Counted from the stretch's first letter, positions 46,868 to 55,867 are shown. The stretch is DNA of 64,000 bases from Aldehydirespirator sp965220485 (GCA_965220485.1 OZ244832.1:3782001-3846000); one strand, 5' to 3'. Translations and numbers: made by a program. Notes: a model not told the origin generated them from the sequence alone.

Positions 46868-48510
46868 CGTGGCGCCCCGTTGTGCTCGGTCGTAGTCGAG
46901 CCCTTGCCGGGGGTGCCTCCACCCACGAGCCGCAAGGCGGGTCGGCGCGCCGTGGTCGACGCTGCGGGACAGTCGACGGTCACGGCTGCGGATCGGTACA
47001 CGTCGGCCACGCGGCCCACGGGCGTCGCTACGGGCGAGGCCCAGCGCTCCCCGGGCTGCAACCCCCACAGGCAGCGCGTCTCGATCGTGCCGTCGGCGCC
47101 GGTGCCGGTGATCTGGGTCACGTCCGCGATGACCCGCTCACCGGCGTGGTTGCGGCCCATCCAGACCAGCACGTGCACCGCAATGGCTATCGACCGGCGG
47201 GCCAGGCCCTCGTCGGCCCCCTCGGAGGTGGCGTACGCGGTGAGTTTCTCCAGCACCCCGTCGCCGGGCGGGGAGTGCAGCGTGACCAGGCATCCGTCGA
47301 GCCCCGACGACATGGCGTCGAGCAGGGCCATGGTGCCCTCGCCCCTTACCTCGCCCACCACCAGCTTGGAGCTGTTGGCCCGTTTGGCGTCACGCACATG
47401 GTCGGCCATGGAGTGCTTGCCCACGCCGTCGTTGTTGGCGTCTCTGGTGAGCCGCTCGTAGGCGTTGGGGTGGATGCCGTACTCGCGCAGTCTCAGCTCG
47501 GGAGTGTCCTCGATGGTGTCGATGCGCTCCTCGGGCGGCACCCGGGCCAGCAGCGCCTGGCACAGGGTGGTCTTGCCGCCTCCCATCGCCGCGGCGACCA
47601 CCACATTGGCCCGCACTTCGCCGGCGGTGGCCTCCACCAGCACCTCGGCCAGCTGATCGCGGCAAAGGCCCAGCTCAGCGAGGCTGCGCTGGCCGCCCAG
47701 GTTGCTTCTGAGCACCAGCGTCGGTGGCGAGCAGACGAACGCCTCGGCGTGCAGCCGCCACCGGTCGCCTATACGGGAGTCGAGGCGAGGGTCCAGCTCA
47801 TCGAAGCGCTGGGGCCGTTCGCCGGAGTAGGCCGCCAGGAACCGGCACGCCCCGATCAGCTCATCGTCGCTGGAGAACGGGGACGAACGGCTCTGCCGCT
47901 CACCGTTGCAGAACTCGACCACCATCGACTCGCCGCCCCGGATCTGGAACTCCTCCACGCCGTCCTCGCCCAGCAGCCCCCGCAGCCGCCGGGCGGCCGC
48001 GGCGGCCGCCGACTCTCGGCGCACGGCCCGGTCGGCGCCCTCCATGCGCTGCGGCGCCGCGGCCACAGACCCCAACGAGCGGCCCAGGCGGCGCAGCGTC
48101 CGCTCGGAACGCTTGGTGGGCGTGGACGACACCGCCCGCACCGCCTGCGCGCCGGCGAGCATCCGCAGCTCGGCGGTGTCCACATCGAGGTCGGAGACGA
48201 CGACCAGAGCGACCGGCACCCGGGTGGCCGGACCCGCGTCCAGGTGCAGCCGGCCCCGCAGGCCACACCCCGAGCCGGCCGTGACCCACACCACGCCTGC
48301 GGCCGCGGCCGCGGTGGCCCGCAGCACGCTGTCGCCCTCGGACGCGCTCACTGCGACCACCGCGGCCCGATGGGGCGAGGCGGCCAGGGTCCGGTCGGCC
48401 AGCGACTCGCCCACCACCACGTCGGCAGCCGAGGCTCTGACGCCGTCGATGATCGTGCGCACGACCCAGCCCGCGGCCTGCGGGTCGAGCCTGCGGTCAG
48501 TCGAGACCAT
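46864..48510 (-). CDS. tadA: TadA/CpaF-like secretion ATPase with long N-terminal extension
   Basis: 548 aa from the ATG at 48510. The C-terminal two thirds are a type II/IV secretion ATPase: Walker A MGGGKTT at 309-315, the Asp box IDTIEDTPELRL, Walker B-like KLVVGEVRGEG and the His box CLVTLHSPPGDG. It powers pilus assembly. The first about 150 residues (ADVVVGESLADRTLA; VVAVSASEGDSVLRA; VVVSDLDVDTAEL) are not part of TadA and vaguely recall a degenerate TadZ/CpaE, which is otherwise missing from the locus. It overlaps the SAF gene by 14 bp. Confidence 0.85.
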   Translation of the reverse strand: MVSTDRRLDPQAAGWVVRTIIDGVRASAADVVVGESLADRTLAASPHRAAVVAVSASEGDSVLRATAAAAAGVVWVTAGSGCGLRGRLHLDAGPATRVPVALVVVSDLDVDTAELRMLAGAQAVRAVSSTPTKRSERTLRRLGRSLGSVAAAPQRMEGADRAVRRESAAAAAARRLRGLLGEDGVEEFQIRGGESMVVEFCNGERQSRSSPFSSDDELIGACRFLAAYSGERPQRFDELDPRLDSRIGDRWRLHAEAFVCSPPTLVLRSNLGGQRSLAELGLCRDQLAEVLVEATAGEVRANVVVAAAMGGGKTTLCQALLARVPPEERIDTIEDTPELRLREYGIHPNAYERLTRDANNDGVGKHSMADHVRDAKRANSSKLVVGEVRGEGTMALLDAMSSGLDGCLVTLHSPPGDGVLEKLTAYATSEGADEGLARRSIAIAVHVLVWMGRNHAGERVIADVTQITGTGADGTIETRCLWGLQPGERWASPVATPVGRVADVYRSAAVTVDCPAASTTARRPALRLVGGGTPGKGSTTTEHNGAPR

Positions 48511-49123
48511 CAACACGGTCCGACCTCCCTTCGTCCGTTTGTGGGGCCGGCACCGGGCAGGCGGGCCAGCCCGCTGGCGGCGACTCCCATGTCCACCACA
48601 CCGTCGGGCCCAGCACCGCGGCCAGCCGCGGACGGGCCTCGACCACCACGCTGCCTTCGGCGACGACCACGACGGGCAGCACCGCGGTGGCGCACCCTCC
48701 CGGCTCCGCGGCCAGCACCGCGGCATCGCCCGCCCTGGGGCCGGGATCGGGCCACAGCGACGGGTCCACCGCCACCGCCAGCAGCGCAGCCGACAGGTCC
48801 GAGGCGACAGCCGCCGCGGGGTCGGCCAGCAGGGCCTCCGACACCACCACGCCCGCGGGCACCGCCACCGCAGGCACGCGCCCGGCGAGCTGCTCGGGGG
48901 TCACGAACAGTGCGGCGGCTGTCTCGGGCATCTCCACGGTCACGAACTCCCCGGGCTCGCGCCCCGCGGGCCACTCCTCGGTCGCGGCCACCACGGGCAC
49001 CGTCGGCTCGGACGGCTCGGGACGGCCGAACAGCCACACCGACAGCGCCACCAGCACAACGATCAGTGCCGCCGCCGCGAACCGCTGCGCGCGGCCTGAC
49101 ATGGGGACTGGGTTCGTGGCCAT
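48497..49123 (-). CDS. cpaB: SAF-domain CpaB/RcpC-like pilus assembly protein
   Basis: 208 aa. An N-terminal membrane helix (FAAAALIVVLVALSVWLFG), then a SAF domain: PETAAALFVTPEQLAGRVPA, VAVPAGVVVSEALLADP. CpaB-like proteins link the pilus machine to the cell wall or outer envelope. The 5' end, RBS and first codons were tandemly duplicated (72-bp unit at 49070-49213), giving a second start with an 18-codon dead frame upstream. Confidence 0.75.
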   Translation of the reverse strand: MATNPVPMSGRAQRFAAAALIVVLVALSVWLFGRPEPSEPTVPVVAATEEWPAGREPGEFVTVEMPETAAALFVTPEQLAGRVPAVAVPAGVVVSEALLADPAAAVASDLSAALLAVAVDPSLWPDPGPRAGDAAVLAAEPGGCATAVLPVVVVAEGSVVVEARPRLAAVLGPTVWWTWESPPAGWPACPVPAPQTDEGRSDRVDGLD

Positions 49124-49213
49124 CTGCGCCTCCTAGTTGGTCGCCGCCGCGAACCGCTGCGCGCGGCCTGACATGGGGACTGGGTTCGTGGCCATCTGCG
49201 CCTCCTAGTTGGT
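49070..49213 (-). repeat. 72-bp tandem duplication at the cpaB-like gene start
   Basis: Two copies of a 72-bp unit (49070-49141, 49142-49213) plus a 10-bp partial copy. The unit carries the ribosome-binding region, the ATG and the first 17 codons. The extra copy, starting at 49195 on the minus strand, encodes only 20 codons before TAG and overlaps the tail of the upstream gene. Confidence 0.9.
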
Positions 49214-50572
49214 CGCCGCCGCGTGCCGCGGCCCCGCACCCGCACTGCTGCCGGGGCCGTGCTGCACCGTGAGCCCGGACGTGTAGTCGATGATCCCAAG
49301 GAACCATTCGATGCCGTGGTCCAGCGTCTCGCAGTCCCGGTGGGTGGCGTCGCCCGTGTCGGCCTCGAAGCAGGCCCGGGCCCGCCACGACCACACCCCC
49401 GACACCGGCAGCTCCCAGCGGCACTGGTCGTAGGCGTCGTGGCTGACCATGGACGTCTCCAGCGGGCACTGGACGTCCAAATCGCGGCTGCGGTGGCGCT
49501 GGACCGCCTGGGCCTGCTGGTCGGAGGCCAGGTTGTCCCAGCGGTGCAGGTACACGCCGAACGTGCCGGCATTCTCCAGCACGCTGCGATCGCTGGTGCG
49601 CCACGGCAGCAACTGCGACAAGCGGGTCTGAATGTCGGTGGCCACCCACAAGCAACCGTCGTCGGCGCCGACCTCCCACGGGGCGCTCGCATCGACCACC
49701 GGCCACACCGGCGACCGCGACACCACCAGGAACTCGGCCCCGCCGGGCACATCGGGATGCGGAGGCCACGGCTTGCCCGGCTCGCCCTGCGCATCGATGC
49801 CCACCAGCGTCTCCCAGCGCAGCTGCGGCACCAACGCGGCGCGCTCGCGGTGGGTCAGCGCCAGGCCCGTTGGGCACATCTCGTCACCGGGACCGCCGCC
49901 GGTGGGGCCGCCGGGTGGTCGGCCCTCAAAGGTGGGGCGGCCGGGGCGGCGGACCGGGTCGGGGTTGGTTGGGATGCGGTCCAGGAACGCGGCCAGTTGG
50001 GCGTTGCTCATGGGCGAGTCGGGGTCGGCGTCGGGGTAGGTGTAGGGGTTGGCCACCCCGTCGCCGTCGCGGTCGTGGCCGAGCAGGATGCCCCGATCGG
50101 CCAGGTCGTCGGCTACGTCGAACGGGTTGTCCTGGTCATAGGGAATGTCGAGCCCGGCCGCTAGCGCGTTGAGCATGTCGCCCCGGTCCGCTCCGCCGCG
50201 GTCGCTCAGGGTTTGGAGAGCCTCGTCGGTGTTGAAGTCGGGATTGTGCTGTCCGTAGTCCTCGAGGATCTCGTGCAGTTCGTTGGTCTGAGTGGGCTGA
50301 TGGGGGTCGATGTCCTCGGGCAGGTAGCCGTTGTTGACGCCGGCGTTCACCTCGTTGCACGCCCATCCGCACCCCTGGGTGCCGGCGTCGGTGTTGGGCT
50401 GGGTGGTCCCAGCGCCTCCGTCGTCGCCTCCGTCGCCTCCGTCGTCGCACTCCTCGGCGGCGAGAGCCAGGAGGAGGGAGATGAACGCGACTGCGCCGAG
50501 GTTGAAACACGTTGTGAGCGTCTTCTGACCGAGAGCGGTCAAGCGCCGCCGAATCTTGGTGCTGCGGGGCAT
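49205..50572 (-). CDS. Membrane-anchored hypothetical protein with Ca-binding-like repeat, Tad locus
   Basis: 455 aa from the ATG at 50572 (GAGAGGAAG upstream). An N-terminal membrane helix (GAVAFISLLLALAAE) is followed by an acidic Asp/Gly-rich linker. The segment GHDRDGDGVANPYTYPDAD resembles a thrombospondin type 3/EF-hand-like calcium loop. The C-terminal half is Trp/Cys-rich and likely extracytoplasmic. It may be a surface subunit of the pilus or its substrate. No family recognised for the C-terminal part. Confidence 0.55.
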   Translation of the reverse strand: MPRSTKIRRRLTALGQKTLTTCFNLGAVAFISLLLALAAEECDDGGDGGDDGGAGTTQPNTDAGTQGCGWACNEVNAGVNNGYLPEDIDPHQPTQTNELHEILEDYGQHNPDFNTDEALQTLSDRGGADRGDMLNALAAGLDIPYDQDNPFDVADDLADRGILLGHDRDGDGVANPYTYPDADPDSPMSNAQLAAFLDRIPTNPDPVRRPGRPTFEGRPPGGPTGGGPGDEMCPTGLALTHRERAALVPQLRWETLVGIDAQGEPGKPWPPHPDVPGGAEFLVVSRSPVWPVVDASAPWEVGADDGCLWVATDIQTRLSQLLPWRTSDRSVLENAGTFGVYLHRWDNLASDQQAQAVQRHRSRDLDVQCPLETSMVSHDAYDQCRWELPVSGVWSWRARACFEADTGDATHRDCETLDHGIEWFLGIIDYTSGLTVQHGPGSSAGAGPRHAAATN

Positions 50573-50592
50573 GGTGGGCTTCCTCTCTTGGG

Positions 50593-51852
50593 TCAGCAGT
50601 TCACGGGGTAGTACGTCTCGGGGGTGGCGAGGTGGTGCTCCATCCACTCCTCGGCCAGACGGGCCGAGCGGTCGCAGTCGCGCTGGTCCCTGGCCCGCGG
50701 GCGGTTCTGGACCCAGTCGGCCCATGCGTCGCAGTCCGATCCGAACCGTTCGGGTTCGTCGGAGAGCCTGTCGGTCATGGTCTCGAGCTCGATGTCGGCG
50801 GGCAGCACGATGCGGCACTGCCCGGCCAACGAGACCGTGCCCGACAGCAGCAGGTCCGCGTCGCTGGTTCGGCTGCCCGAAGGGGCGTCCTTCGCGAGGG
50901 GGTCTATGACGGTGGCGCAGCGGTGCCAGCCGTGGCGATTGGGTATGTCCGGAGGCCCGGCGCCGCCCTGCAGCGCGGTGTAGGCGTTGACGCGGTCCTG
51001 GTACTCGTTGAGCACGCACCACGGATGCGCGCCCAGATAGTCCAGCGCCCACTTCATCTCGAACAGCAGCCAGCGGCAGTTGCCCGACGGCTGGTTGTAG
51101 CACCAACTCGTCCAGCGCACGACGTCGATGGTCCAGCGGGGGATCTCATCGGGCTGCCTCGACGCGCAGATGCCGCCCACCCCGGCGTCGTGGTCCGGCC
51201 CGAAGCAGCCGGCGAGGTTCTGGGGTACCTCCCACTCAGAGGGCGGGTAGCAGTCCGACGGCCATGGTGGTCCAGGGGCGCAGTTGGGGTAGTCCCAATA
51301 GGGATGCTCACGAGGAACCATCCCCGCGGTCGGCGCGGGCGGATGCCCGCCCTCCGGCGTCGGCCTCGCCGCCTCCTCGGCCGCCGCGGCCGTGGTGGTG
51401 GTCGGCTGTGCGGTTTTGGTTGGCTGGGTTGTAGTGGGGGCGGCCAGCCCGGCGGCGGCCAGGACTTGCTCGGCGGTGTCGTGGGGCGGGACAGCTGGTT
51501 CCTGTCGGGGGAGGTCCGCGGGCGCGGCGGGGGTGGCTGGAGTAAGGGTGGGGCCGGTGGTTGCGGCACCTTGCGGGGCGTCCGTGGCCCCGATCGGGCT
51601 GTTTGGCCCCGCTGCGGGCTCAGGCGGCAGCAAGCCCGGCGGGCCGGAGCCCCTCGTGGGCGAGCTGGCGGCAGGCCGGTCCTGACCTCCGCGGTTGCCG
51701 GCGGTGCCGCAGCCGGCCGCAAGCAACACGAACGCGCAGACAACGGCGATCACCGAACCTCGGGCGCGTCGCCCCCGATCCGATCCGTCAGATTCTTCCG
51801 TCGACGCGGATAGATCGTGCGAAATCCACCAATTGAGATGCCTGTACCTCAT
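50593..51852 (-). CDS. Predicted lipoprotein, Tad locus
   Basis: 419 aa. A long basic n-region, hydrophobic helix and lipobox LAAGC (Cys about residue 48), then a Pro/Thr-rich linker (about 50-165) typical of cell-envelope lipoproteins and a C-terminal domain with many Cys and Trp (YWDYPNCAPGPPWPSDCYPP). It lies 20 bp upstream of the previous gene in the same orientation, so it is probably the first gene of the Tad operon. The domain is not recognised. Confidence 0.65.
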   Translation of the reverse strand: MRYRHLNWWISHDLSASTEESDGSDRGRRARGSVIAVVCAFVLLAAGCGTAGNRGGQDRPAASSPTRGSGPPGLLPPEPAAGPNSPIGATDAPQGAATTGPTLTPATPAAPADLPRQEPAVPPHDTAEQVLAAAGLAAPTTTQPTKTAQPTTTTAAAAEEAARPTPEGGHPPAPTAGMVPREHPYWDYPNCAPGPPWPSDCYPPSEWEVPQNLAGCFGPDHDAGVGGICASRQPDEIPRWTIDVVRWTSWCYNQPSGNCRWLLFEMKWALDYLGAHPWCVLNEYQDRVNAYTALQGGAGPPDIPNRHGWHRCATVIDPLAKDAPSGSRTSDADLLLSGTVSLAGQCRIVLPADIELETMTDRLSDEPERFGSDCDAWADWVQNRPRARDQRDCDRSARLAEEWMEHHLATPETYYPVNC

Positions 51853-52070
51853 GATTCATCATCTAACACGATGTTTCAATCAATTGCAACCCTTTTATGA
51901 TATTTCTGATCAGCAACCTCCGCGTTCGACTGGCCACAGGGTCCGACCGGGACCGGCTGGATCCCCCGTGCGCGGTTCGTCCGCATCGGCAGGGTGGTAG
52001 CTTTAATCCGGTGCGGGAACGTCCGTCATGCCGACCGGCGTCGCCCCTTGGAACGGGCGCCGTCCCTTAG

Positions 52071-52301
52071 CCTGAATCCACCGATGGGTCTGTGGTCTCT
52101 CACCAAATCTGCACGGGTTGTGGTCGCATACGACGCGTTTCTCTACAGATTTCAGGACATCAAAGACAGCACGCCGCTCGCAGGAAGTGCCTCCCCACAT
52201 GGCCAGAACGACCGCCGTTCTTAGCGGCATTCTCCCATGTCGGGAAGCCTTTCTGGTGGGCACGCCAACCCCCGCCGCCTCACCGCGCCGGTGGATTCAG
52301 G
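52071..52301. mobile_element. 231-bp MITE-like element upstream of hpnC
   Basis: Terminal inverted repeats CCTGAATCCACCG (52071-52083 and complement 52289-52301), flanked by a direct CTTAG (52066-52070 and 52302-52306) as target duplication. No transposase. The size and ends fit a non-autonomous element; an IS1380-like parent is a guess. It ends 18 bp before the likely hpnC start and separates the gene from its original upstream region. Confidence 0.75.
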
Positions 52302-52319
52302 CTTAGATACGGGCAGCCT

Positions 52320-53327
52320 GTGTCCATCCAGCCGGCAGTGAACGGGACGCCCCACGGCTCGCCCCCGCACGGCTCGCCCCCGCACGGCTCGCCCCCGCAC
52401 GGCTCGCCCCCGCCGCGAAGCATCCCGCTGGCGTTCTCGGATGCTGCCGCCTCCGCGGAGGCGGTCGAGCGCCATGTGGGTCTCGAAGCGATCATGGCTC
52501 GGGCACCGCATGAGAACTTCCCGGTGGCGCTGCGGCTGCTGCCCCGAGCGGTGCAGGGCCACCTGCGAGCGATCTACGGCTACGCACGGCTCGTCGACAA
52601 CCTCGGCGACGAGTACCCCGGGGACCGCCTGGCCGCGCTCGACTGGGTAGAGGCCCAGCTCGACGGCCTGTTCGCCGGCGCCCCCAGCCACGAGGTCTTC
52701 GTCCGGCTGGCGCCCACCGTGGCCCGTTTCGGGCTCGACCGTCGGCCCTTCGATGAGCTGCTGGCCGCCAACCGGCTCGACCAGCACAAGACCCGCTACG
52801 CCGACTTCGACGAGCTGATGGAGTACTGCAAGCTGTCGGCCAACCCGGTGGGACACCTGGTGCTGGCCGTCTTCGAAACGACGACCCCCGACCGCGTGAC
52901 CGCCTCCGACAGCGTCTGCAGCGGGCTCCAGGTGCTGGAGCACCTCCAAGACGTGGCCGAGGATGCGGCCACAGGGCGTGTCTATCTGCCAGCCGATGAC
53001 ATGAGGCGCTTTGGCGTCGAGGTCGAGGACCTCCACGACCCGGTGGCCTCGGCCAATCTGCGCGGCCTGGTGGCCTACGAGGCCAGCCGGGCCCGGGCCA
53101 TGCTCGACGACGGCAAGGGGCTGGTGGCGTCTCTGCGGGGACCGGCCCGCCTGGCCGTGGCCGGGTTCGTGGCCGGCGGGCTGGCCGGGCTCGACGCACT
53201 CGAGGCGGCCGACTTCGAGGTGCTGAGCCGCACCCGCAAGGCCGGATCCGCCCGGGTGCTGGGCCGTCTCGTTGGCGTTTACCTGGCTGGCGCGGTCCGG
53301 CGCGGGCGGGGGACGGGCGGAGCGTGA
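52320..53327 (+). CDS. hpnC: HpnC, squalene synthase-type enzyme (hydroxysqualene synthase)
   Basis: 335 aa from the GTG at 52320. Trans-isoprenyl synthase fold with Asp motifs DNLGDEY and LQDVAEDA and the conserved YCKLSANPVG. In the hpnCDE route HpnC converts presqualene diphosphate to hydroxysqualene for hopanoid or squalene synthesis. The N-terminus has a four-copy repeat of five residues (HGSPP) encoded by a 15-bp tandem repeat. It overlaps hpnD by 4 bp (GTGA). Start uncertain (another GTG at 52338). Confidence 0.9.
   Translation: MSIQPAVNGTPHGSPPHGSPPHGSPPHGSPPPRSIPLAFSDAAASAEAVERHVGLEAIMARAPHENFPVALRLLPRAVQGHLRAIYGYARLVDNLGDEYPGDRLAALDWVEAQLDGLFAGAPSHEVFVRLAPTVARFGLDRRPFDELLAANRLDQHKTRYADFDELMEYCKLSANPVGHLVLAVFETTTPDRVTASDSVCSGLQVLEHLQDVAEDAATGRVYLPADDMRRFGVEVEDLHDPVASANLRGLVAYEASRARAMLDDGKGLVASLRGPARLAVAGFVAGGLAGLDALEAADFEVLSRTRKAGSARVLGRLVGVYLAGAVRRGRGTGGA
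52353..52412 (+). repeat. 15-bp tandem repeat, four copies, in hpnC
   Basis: Four perfect copies of CACGGCTCGCCCCCG, in frame, encoding His-Gly-Ser-Pro-Pro. A candidate for slippage-driven length variation. Confidence 0.9.
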
Positions 53328-54244
53328 TCCCCGCGGAGTCGGCCTATCGCCGCTGTGAGGAGATCACCTGGACCGAGGCCCGAAACTTCGCGTACGGGAT
53401 CCGGCTGCTGCCGCCGCCCAAGCGCAGGGCGATGGCCGCTCTCTATGCCATGGCCCGGCGCATCGACGACGTAGGCGACGGCGACTGGCCCGAAGACCGC
53501 AAGCTCACCGCCCTGGACGAGCTTCACACCGCCATCGAAGCACTGGAGGGCGGCGAGATCGCCGACCCCGCCGACCCGGTGCTGGTAGGCGTGGCCCACG
53601 CCGCCGCCCACTACCCGATCCCCGTGGCCGCCCTGCACGAAATCGTGGAGGGCTGCGAGCTCGACGTTCGAGGCGAGACCTACACCACGATGGACGACAC
53701 GGTGCGCTACTGCCGTCTGGTGGCCGGCTCGGTGGGTCGCCTGTCGCTGGGCGTATTCGGCACCAAGCCCGCCCGCAGATCCGACGGGGGCCGAACCGGG
53801 GGCCGGACCGGCGGCAGCGGGCACCCGACCGAGCCGGAGCGGCCCGTCGAGGATCTGGCCGACGATCTCGGTGTGGCGCTGCAGCTCACCAACATGCTGC
53901 GCGACATCGTCGAGGACCATCAGATGGGGCGCATATACCTGCCCGCGCAGGAGCGGGATCGTTTCGGGATCACCCCCGGCCAATGGGCCCCGCCGGACAG
54001 CGTCGCCGAGCTGGTCCAGTTCGTGGCCGGTCAGGCCGTGATGTGGTTCGAGCGGGGACTAGGCCTGCTGGACCACCTCGACTATCGCAGCCGGGCCTGC
54101 ACCGCAGCCATGGCCGGGATCTACCGGCGACTGCTGGGCCGGATCCTCGCTCAGCCCACCGCCCCGCTGAGCGGGCGAGTCAGCCTGCCCAGTTGGGAGA
54201 AGGGTCTCGTGGCGTCTCGGAGCCTGTCGGGTTTGCGGCCGTGA
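53324..54244 (+). CDS. hpnD: HpnD, presqualene diphosphate synthase
   Basis: 306 aa. Asp-rich motifs RRIDDVGDGDW and NMLRDIVEDHQMGRIYLP bind Mg and farnesyl diphosphate, and YCRLVAGSVGRLSLGVFG is conserved in the family. It condenses two FPP to presqualene diphosphate, the substrate of HpnC. The GTG start at 53324 overlaps hpnC by 4 bp. A Gly/Arg-rich loop (about residues 150-166) is unusual. The stop codon lies inside a 36-bp repeat array that continues downstream, so the C-terminal residues derive from repeat DNA. Confidence 0.92.
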   Translation: MIPAESAYRRCEEITWTEARNFAYGIRLLPPPKRRAMAALYAMARRIDDVGDGDWPEDRKLTALDELHTAIEALEGGEIADPADPVLVGVAHAAAHYPIPVAALHEIVEGCELDVRGETYTTMDDTVRYCRLVAGSVGRLSLGVFGTKPARRSDGGRTGGRTGGSGHPTEPERPVEDLADDLGVALQLTNMLRDIVEDHQMGRIYLPAQERDRFGITPGQWAPPDSVAELVQFVAGQAVMWFERGLGLLDHLDYRSRACTAAMAGIYRRLLGRILAQPTAPLSGRVSLPSWEKGLVASRSLSGLRP

Positions 54245-54357
54245 GCGCTGTCTCGCAGCCTGTCGGGTTTGCGGCCGTGAGCGCCGTCTCGGAGCCTGTC
54301 GGGTTTGCGGCCGTGAGCGCCGTCTCGGAGCCTGTCGGGTTTGCGGCCGTGAACCCC
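54214..54357 (+). repeat. 36-bp tandem repeat, four copies, across the hpnD stop
   Basis: Four copies starting at 54214, 54250, 54286 and 54322, nearly identical. Copy 1 encodes the last codons and TGA of hpnD; the rest is between hpnD and hpnE. In a second frame the array reads as 12-residue units. It separates otherwise coupled genes by 172 bp. Confidence 0.88.
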
Positions 54358-54416
54358 GGCTTGCACGAAGCGCGGATCTCGGCTGTGAGCCCCGGCCCCG
54401 GGGTCGCGCCCCCAGC

Positions 54417-55808
54417 GTGAGTCCTGCCGCTTCGAGCAGGCGCCCTCGGGTGGTGGTCGTCGGCGGCGGCCTGGCCGGGCTGTCGGCCGCAGTCGAGGCA
54501 GCCGATGGCGGCGCAACCGTCACGCTGCTCGAGCGCCGCCCCCGACTCGGCGGCGCTACCTGGTCGTTCGAGCGTCACGGCATCTGGTTCGACAACGGCC
54601 AGCACGTCTTCATGCGCTGCTGCACCGCCTACCGGGCGTTCCTGGAGCGCATCGGCTCGGCCGACGGCGTGTGGATGCAGAGCCGGCTTAACGTCCCTGT
54701 GTTGGCACCGGGCGGTCCGATCGGATCTATCAAGCAAACGCCCGGTCCGGCCCCGCTGCACCTGGCGCCGGCCCTGCTGACCTACCCGCATCTGAGCCTC
54801 CGCCAGAGGCTGGGCGTGCTGCGGGCGGGCCTGGCACTGAGGCGGTTAGATCCCGACGATCCCGCCCTCGACGATGTGGCCTTCGGCGACTGGCTGTCTG
54901 CCCACGGGCAGGACGCAACAGCCATCGAGACGCTCTGGAACCTGATCGTGCTGCCGACCGTCAACGCCACCGCAGCCGACGCCTCCCTCAAGCTGGCCGC
55001 CAAGGTGTTCGTGACCGGGCTGCTCACCGAGGCTGGCGCGGCCGACATCGGATGGGCTCGGGTGCCGCTGTCGGCCCTGCACGGCGACGCCGCCCGCCGG
55101 GTCCTGGAAGCCGTGGGCAACGAGGTGCGCACACGCGTCCCGGTGAAGTCCGTGCGCACCGGCACCGACGGAGGCTTGGAGGTGCAAGCCGATGGGCGGG
55201 TCATCGAGGCCGACTCGGTAGTGGTGGCGGTGCCCCACGACGCGGTGGCCCCGCTGCTGCCGCCCGGCACCGTCGCGGCCCAGGATCGGCTGGTCGAGCT
55301 GGGCACTTCACCGATCGTCAACGTCCACCTGGTGTATGACCGCCCGGTCACCGACATGGCCTTCTTCGCCGGCGTCGGCACCGACGCGCAGTTCGTGTTC
55401 GACCGCACCGGCGGTGCCGGCCTCGACGACGGCCGCCAGTGCCTGGCGGTGTCACTGTCCGCGGCCGAGTCTTACATCGGCATGGCCTCGGCCGATCTCG
55501 TGTCGCATTTCACCGCGGAGCTGGCCCGCCTGCTGCCTACGGCGGCGGACGCGGCCGTCACCGAGTCGATCGTCACCCGCGAGCATGCAGCCACCTTCCT
55601 CGGCGTGCCGGGAACGGACAGCCTGAGGGCCGGGGTCGAATCCGGCCTTCCGGGCGTGTATCTGGCGGGTGCCTGGTCCGGTACCGGATGGCCGGCCACG
55701 ATGGAGGGAGCGGTCCGCAGCGGCGCCGAGGCCGGCCGCCTCGCAGTCCGCTTCGCGTCCAGAGCCGCGGGCGGGAACGCCGCCGGATCAGCGGGCTCGG
55801 ATGCTTGA
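54417..55808 (+). CDS. hpnE: HpnE, FAD-dependent squalene-associated oxidoreductase (hydroxysqualene dehydroxylase)
   Basis: 463 aa, GTG start at 54417. The N-terminal dinucleotide-binding motif VVVVGGGLAGLSAAVEA with LLERRPRLGGATWS and the C-terminal GVYLAGAWSGTGWPATMEGA are typical of carotenoid-desaturase-like FAD enzymes. It reduces hydroxysqualene to squalene, the last step of the HpnCDE pathway. No cyclase gene (shc) is in the window, so the end product here is unknown. Confidence 0.93.
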   Translation: MSPAASSRRPRVVVVGGGLAGLSAAVEAADGGATVTLLERRPRLGGATWSFERHGIWFDNGQHVFMRCCTAYRAFLERIGSADGVWMQSRLNVPVLAPGGPIGSIKQTPGPAPLHLAPALLTYPHLSLRQRLGVLRAGLALRRLDPDDPALDDVAFGDWLSAHGQDATAIETLWNLIVLPTVNATAADASLKLAAKVFVTGLLTEAGAADIGWARVPLSALHGDAARRVLEAVGNEVRTRVPVKSVRTGTDGGLEVQADGRVIEADSVVVAVPHDAVAPLLPPGTVAAQDRLVELGTSPIVNVHLVYDRPVTDMAFFAGVGTDAQFVFDRTGGAGLDDGRQCLAVSLSAAESYIGMASADLVSHFTAELARLLPTAADAAVTESIVTREHAATFLGVPGTDSLRAGVESGLPGVYLAGAWSGTGWPATMEGAVRSGAEAGRLAVRFASRAAGGNAAGSAGSDA

Positions 55809-55867
55809 CTTCAAACCCTCCGACCGAGTGCCAGACTCCGCTGGCGACACCGGCTAAGGTTCGAGCC

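Noticed and set aside
46882..49272. 796-codon open frame on the plus strand opposite tadA
   Set aside because: Shadow of the minus-strand tadA/cpaB genes; the composition is Arg/Gly/Pro-rich without domains.
52003..52263. 86-codon minus-strand ORF within the second MITE
   Set aside because: No similarity or RBS; it lies across the element boundary.
54214..54357. CRISPR array from 36-bp repeats
   Set aside because: Repeat length fits, but the copies are head to tail without spacers.
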